This document shows positions 44,518 to 46,939 of a DNA stretch of 46,939 bases, in pieces. Both the position numbers and the translations under genes were made by a program. Within the stretch, counting starts at the first letter, position 1. Every line of letters begins with the position of its first letter. The notes under the pieces were generated by a model. It saw only the letters and a list, made by a program, of their open reading frames with translations. It had not been told where the DNA came from and made no database searches. The stretch lies in the NCBI RefSeq assembly GCF_000834655.1, contig NZ_JXQQ01000006.1, positions 1 to 46,939 on the forward strand, given 5' to 3'. The DNA is from Variovorax paradoxus (GTDB taxonomy: Bacteria; Pseudomonadota; Gammaproteobacteria; Burkholderiales; Burkholderiaceae_C).

Positions 44518-45444
44518 TCAGGCTGTTCGCCCCCAGAATTCCGGTTGTCCGTACTGGTCCTTGAGGAAATCAAGCCACAGTCGCACCCGCAGCGGCAGGT
44601 GCTTGGCGCCCGCGAACACCGCGTAGATGCCGTTGGGCGGCGCGGCGAATTCGTCGAGCACGGGCACCAGCAAGCCCGCGTCGATCTCGGCCTCGACCTC
44701 CCAGGTGCTGCGCCAGGCGATGCCGTGGCCGGCCAGGCACCAGTCGTGCAGCACCTGTCCGTCGGAGCAATCGAGCGGGCCGCTCGGGCGCAGGTGGATC
44801 AGCTCCTCCACGCCGGCCTCGGAGGTGACGCGAAAGGCCCAGCCGCGCGTCTGCGAGGCATCGCTCGACAGCGTGAGGCAGGCGAAGCGCGACAGGTCGC
44901 CGGGGTGCTTCGGCGTGCCGTGGTGGCGCAGGAAATCGGGCGTCGCCACGCAGCGGCGGCGGTTGTCGGCCAGGCGCACGCTCACGAGCGAGGAGTCGGG
45001 CAGGTCGCCCACGCGCACCGCGCAGTCGAAGCTCTCGCCGGTCACGTCGACCACGCGATCGCTGAGGTTCAGGGAGATCGTCACCTCCGGGTGCATCGCA
45101 TGAAAGCGCGGCACCAGCGGCGCGACATGGCGGCGCCCGAAGCCGGCCGGTGCCGTCACGCGCAGGTGCCCGCTGGCCTTGACGCCGCCGGCGCTCACGC
45201 TGGCCTCGGCATTCGCGAATTCGGTGAGCAGCCGCTGGCAGTCTTCGAGGAACGCGCTGCCCTCGTGCGTGAGCGTGATGCGCCGCGTGGTGCGCACCAG
45301 GAGCTTCACGCCCAGCCGCTCCTCCAGCGCATCGAGTCGCCGCCCCATGATCGCGGGCGCCACGCCCTCGGCCTTGGCCGCGGCCGTGAGGCTGCCGCGG
45401 GCCGCGACCGAGACGAAGGATTCGAGTTGCTTCAGGCGGTCCAT
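44518..45444 (-). CDS. LysR-type transcriptional regulator
   Basis: A 308-residue regulator. The N-terminal winged helix-turn-helix is LESFVSVAARGSLTAAAKAEGVAPAIMGRRLDALEERLG, followed by the effector-binding domain with LRVTAPAGFGRRHV near 95 and GIAWRSTWEVEAEI near the end, in the subgroup of the aromatic or CrgA-like regulators. I chose the ATG at 45444. The frame is open further upstream, but only because of a frameshift in the Bug gene: the real upstream gene stops at 45515. The target is likely the neighbouring Bug/CoA-transferase genes; an 18-base palindrome lies upstream. Confidence 0.9.
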   Translation of the reverse strand: MDRLKQLESFVSVAARGSLTAAAKAEGVAPAIMGRRLDALEERLGVKLLVRTTRRITLTHEGSAFLEDCQRLLTEFANAEASVSAGGVKASGHLRVTAPAGFGRRHVAPLVPRFHAMHPEVTISLNLSDRVVDVTGESFDCAVRVGDLPDSSLVSVRLADNRRRCVATPDFLRHHGTPKHPGDLSRFACLTLSSDASQTRGWAFRVTSEAGVEELIHLRPSGPLDCSDGQVLHDWCLAGHGIAWRSTWEVEAEIDAGLLVPVLDEFAAPPNGIYAVFAGAKHLPLRVRLWLDFLKDQYGQPEFWGRTA

Positions 45445-45491
45445 GGGGCGGGAACTATATCGCCCGCCGCACCGTGGGCGTTTCCGGGATC

Positions 45492-45509
45492 GCCCACCGG
45501 CCGGTGGGC
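45492..45509. promoter_or_regulatory. 18-base perfect palindrome upstream of the LysR gene
   Basis: GCCCACCGGCCGGTGGGC reads the same on both strands. It is 48-65 bases upstream of the LysR start and just past the Bug stop. It could be an operator or a Bug mRNA-stabilising hairpin; no T-run follows on either strand. Confidence 0.5.
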
Positions 45510-45514
45510 ACTGC

Positions 45515-46500
45515 TTATTCGGGCCGCACGCCCGCGTCGCGCACCGCCGCGCCCCAGCGCTCGTGCTCCGCCTTGACGTACTGCGCCGCCCGCTCCGGGC
45601 TGCCGCCGACCGGCACGCTGCCCTCGGCCTGCAGCTGGGCAATGGTGGCCGGCCTGGGAGCGCCTTGTCGATGGCGGCGTTGAGCTTCTTCACGATGTCG
45701 GCGGGCGTGCCGGCCGGCACGACGACGGCCTTCCAGTCCACCGCCTCGAAGCCCTTGTAGCTCTCGCCCACGGTCGGCACGTCGGGCATCACCGGCAGGC
45801 GCTGCGCCGAGGTGACGGCCAGCGCGCGCAGCTTGCCGCCCTTGACCATCGCGAGCGCGCCCTGCGGCGTGGCGAACATGTAGTCGGTCTGGCCGCCGAG
45901 CAGGTCGGTGATGGCGGGCGCGGCGCCCTTGTACGGCACGTTGAGCACCTTGAAGCCCGCGCGCTTGGCGAGCACCTCGCCGGCCATGTGGCCGAGCGTG
46001 CCGGTGCCGGCCAGCGCCTGCTTGATCTCGCCCGGTCTGGCCTTGGCGGCGGCCACCACGTCGGCCAGCGTCTTGAAGGGCGCATCGGTGCGCACCACCA
46101 GCACGACCGGCTGCGCCGCGACGATCGACACCGCCACCACGTCCTTCAAGGCGTCGTACGGCATCTTCGGAAAGAGCGTCGGGTTGATCGCGAGGTTGGC
46201 CGTCTGGCCCAGGCCGATCGTGTAGCCGTCGGGCTTGGCCTTGGCCACCACGTCGATGCCGATGTTGCCGTTTCCGCCCGCACGGTTGTCGACGATGAAT
46301 GTCCATTTGGTGTCGTCGGTCACCTTCTGCGCGATAAGGCGCGCGACGATGTCGGTGGCGCCGCCCGGGGTGTAGGGCACGACGAGGCGCACAGGCTTGT
46401 CGGGCCATGCGGCGCCGTCTGCCGCCAGGGCCGGAAGTGCGGGAAGGCATGCAGCGGCTGCGGCGCAGGCCAGCAAGGCGCGCCGTGTCAATGAAAACAT
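45515..46500 (-). pseudogene. Bug/TctC-family tripartite tricarboxylate transporter substrate-binding protein, frameshifted
   Basis: The gene opens at 46500 with a signal peptide (LLACAAAAACLPALPALA), then Bug-family landmarks WPDKPVRLVVPYTPGGATDIVARL, FIVDNRAGGNGNIG and ALAGTGTLGHMAGE. It reads well to about residue 280 (AIDKAL). The expected C-terminus, ATIAQLQAEGSVPVGGSPERAAQY and AEHERWGAAVRDAGVRPE, is in another frame and ends at 45515. The two frames meet near 45650-45665, where one base is missing or two are extra. Unless it is a sequencing error, only a protein with a wrong tail is made. Family members bind carboxylates for TTT or other transport systems. Confidence 0.78.
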
Positions 46501-46504
46501 GGGG

Positions 46505-46939
46505 TCAGTCTCCGAGGGTGATGTGTTGTGACTTGAGGGAGGCGATCTCGGTGTCGCTGTAGCCCACTTCCTTCAGCAGCTCGTTGCTGTGCTCGCCGAT
46601 GTGCGGCGGCTGCAGGCGGATGCCGGGGCGTTCGCCGTCGAGCGTGAAGGGCATCAGCGGCACCTTGGCCGTGCTGCCGTCGTTCATGCGCACGGGTGCG
46701 AGGCCGCCCGTGGCGTTCAGGTGCGGATCGTCGAAGAGCTCCTGCGGCTTCGTGATGGGCGCGAAGGGCAGCTCGTTCTGCTCGAACACCGCGGCAAGCT
46801 CGGCCGCGCTGCGGTCCGCCAGGTGCGAGCGCAGGATCGGCATCATCCAGTCGCGCGCGCGCACGCGGTCGTTGTTGGTCTTCAGGCGCGGATCGGCCAG
46901 CATGTCTTCCAGGCCGAAGGCCTTGCAGAAGACGGCCCA
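46505..46939 (-). CDS. CaiB/BaiF-family CoA transferase (5' part outside the window)
   Basis: The last 145 codons of a type III acyl-CoA transferase, which moves CoA between carboxylic acids. The window ends inside the gene; the frame continues past base 46939 (AVFCKAFGLED is still readable). Family landmarks in the visible part are DRVRARDWMMPILRSHLADRS, FEQNELPFAPITKPQELFDDPHL, and the C-terminal GERPGIRLQPPHIGEHSNELL. It lies four bases upstream of the Bug gene and is probably co-transcribed with it, as is common in Burkholderiales for carboxylate uptake and activation. Confidence 0.85.
   Translation of the reverse strand, partial: WAVFCKAFGLEDMLADPRLKTNNDRVRARDWMMPILRSHLADRSAAELAAVFEQNELPFAPITKPQELFDDPHLNATGGLAPVRMNDGSTAKVPLMPFTLDGERPGIRLQPPHIGEHSNELLKEVGYSDTEIASLKSQHITLGD

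Noticed and set aside
44518..46500. The single 660-residue Bug-LysR fusion frame.
   Set aside because: The Bug C-terminus is found in another frame ending at 45515 and the LysR part begins at its own ATG, so the fusion is a frameshift artefact.

Overview
The window looks like a chromosomal segment of a high-GC betaproteobacterium of the Burkholderiales, most likely Comamonadaceae and close to Variovorax. This is inferred from strong G/C third-position bias, the neighbourhoods lptA-lptB-rpoN, argS-SPOR-dsbA and cytochrome b561-yceI-yceI, a Bug-type substrate-binding protein beside a CaiB-like CoA transferase, and a dispersed GC-rich palindromic repeat between genes. No rRNA, tRNA, CRISPR array, insertion sequence or prophage was recognised.

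Layout. 1-5.7 kb: a truncated MFS transporter, pgpA and pncC/cinA, an anchored nitroreductase-fold protein, an NTF2-like protein coupled to a small GNAT-like protein, and a second MFS transporter. 5.8-9.4 kb: a SEC-C/UPF0149 protein, an FMN-binding glutamate-synthase-family protein that carries a dispersed repeat as an in-frame insert, and a kinase-fold protein. 9.4-23.6 kb: a long minus-strand Tad (Flp pilus) operon read from 23.6 kb down to 9.4 kb: a long Flp pilin, a TadG-like protein, a TadE-like protein, an unknown secreted protein, a second Flp-like pilin, CpaB, the CpaC secretin, an FHA-CpaF ATPase, TadB, TadC, a DUF192 protein, a TadE-like protein and finally a membrane-anchored spermidine-synthase-like enzyme. 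Many cistrons overlap by ATGA. TadZ, TadV and TadD are not in the window. An AraC regulator lies just upstream on the same strand, and both its leader and the flp leader carry spaced repeats and a similar motif.

25-30.5 kb: a PIN-domain protein, a small secreted protein resembling surface-adhesin E, a 969-residue protein that joins peptidoglycan-binding, GH19-lysozyme-like, papain-like protease and alpha/beta-hydrolase modules, and an RlmL-like RNA methyltransferase. 30.5-35 kb: a hybrid histidine kinase, cytochrome b561, two YceI proteins and a LysE exporter, ending in a strong terminator. 35-43.4 kb (minus strand): a phospholipase-D lipoprotein, rpoN, lptB, lptA, a DsbA-like protein, a SPOR protein and argS. 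43.5-46.9 kb: a PsiF-repeat protein, a DUF2214 membrane protein, a LysR regulator, a frameshifted Bug protein and a truncated CoA transferase.

The most notable points are the four-module hydrolase at 26.1-29.0 kb, the Tad operon with an FHA-fused motor and a coupled spermidine-synthase-like last gene, the repeat inserted in frame in the glutamate-synthase-family gene, and the frameshift that fuses the Bug frame to the LysR gene.
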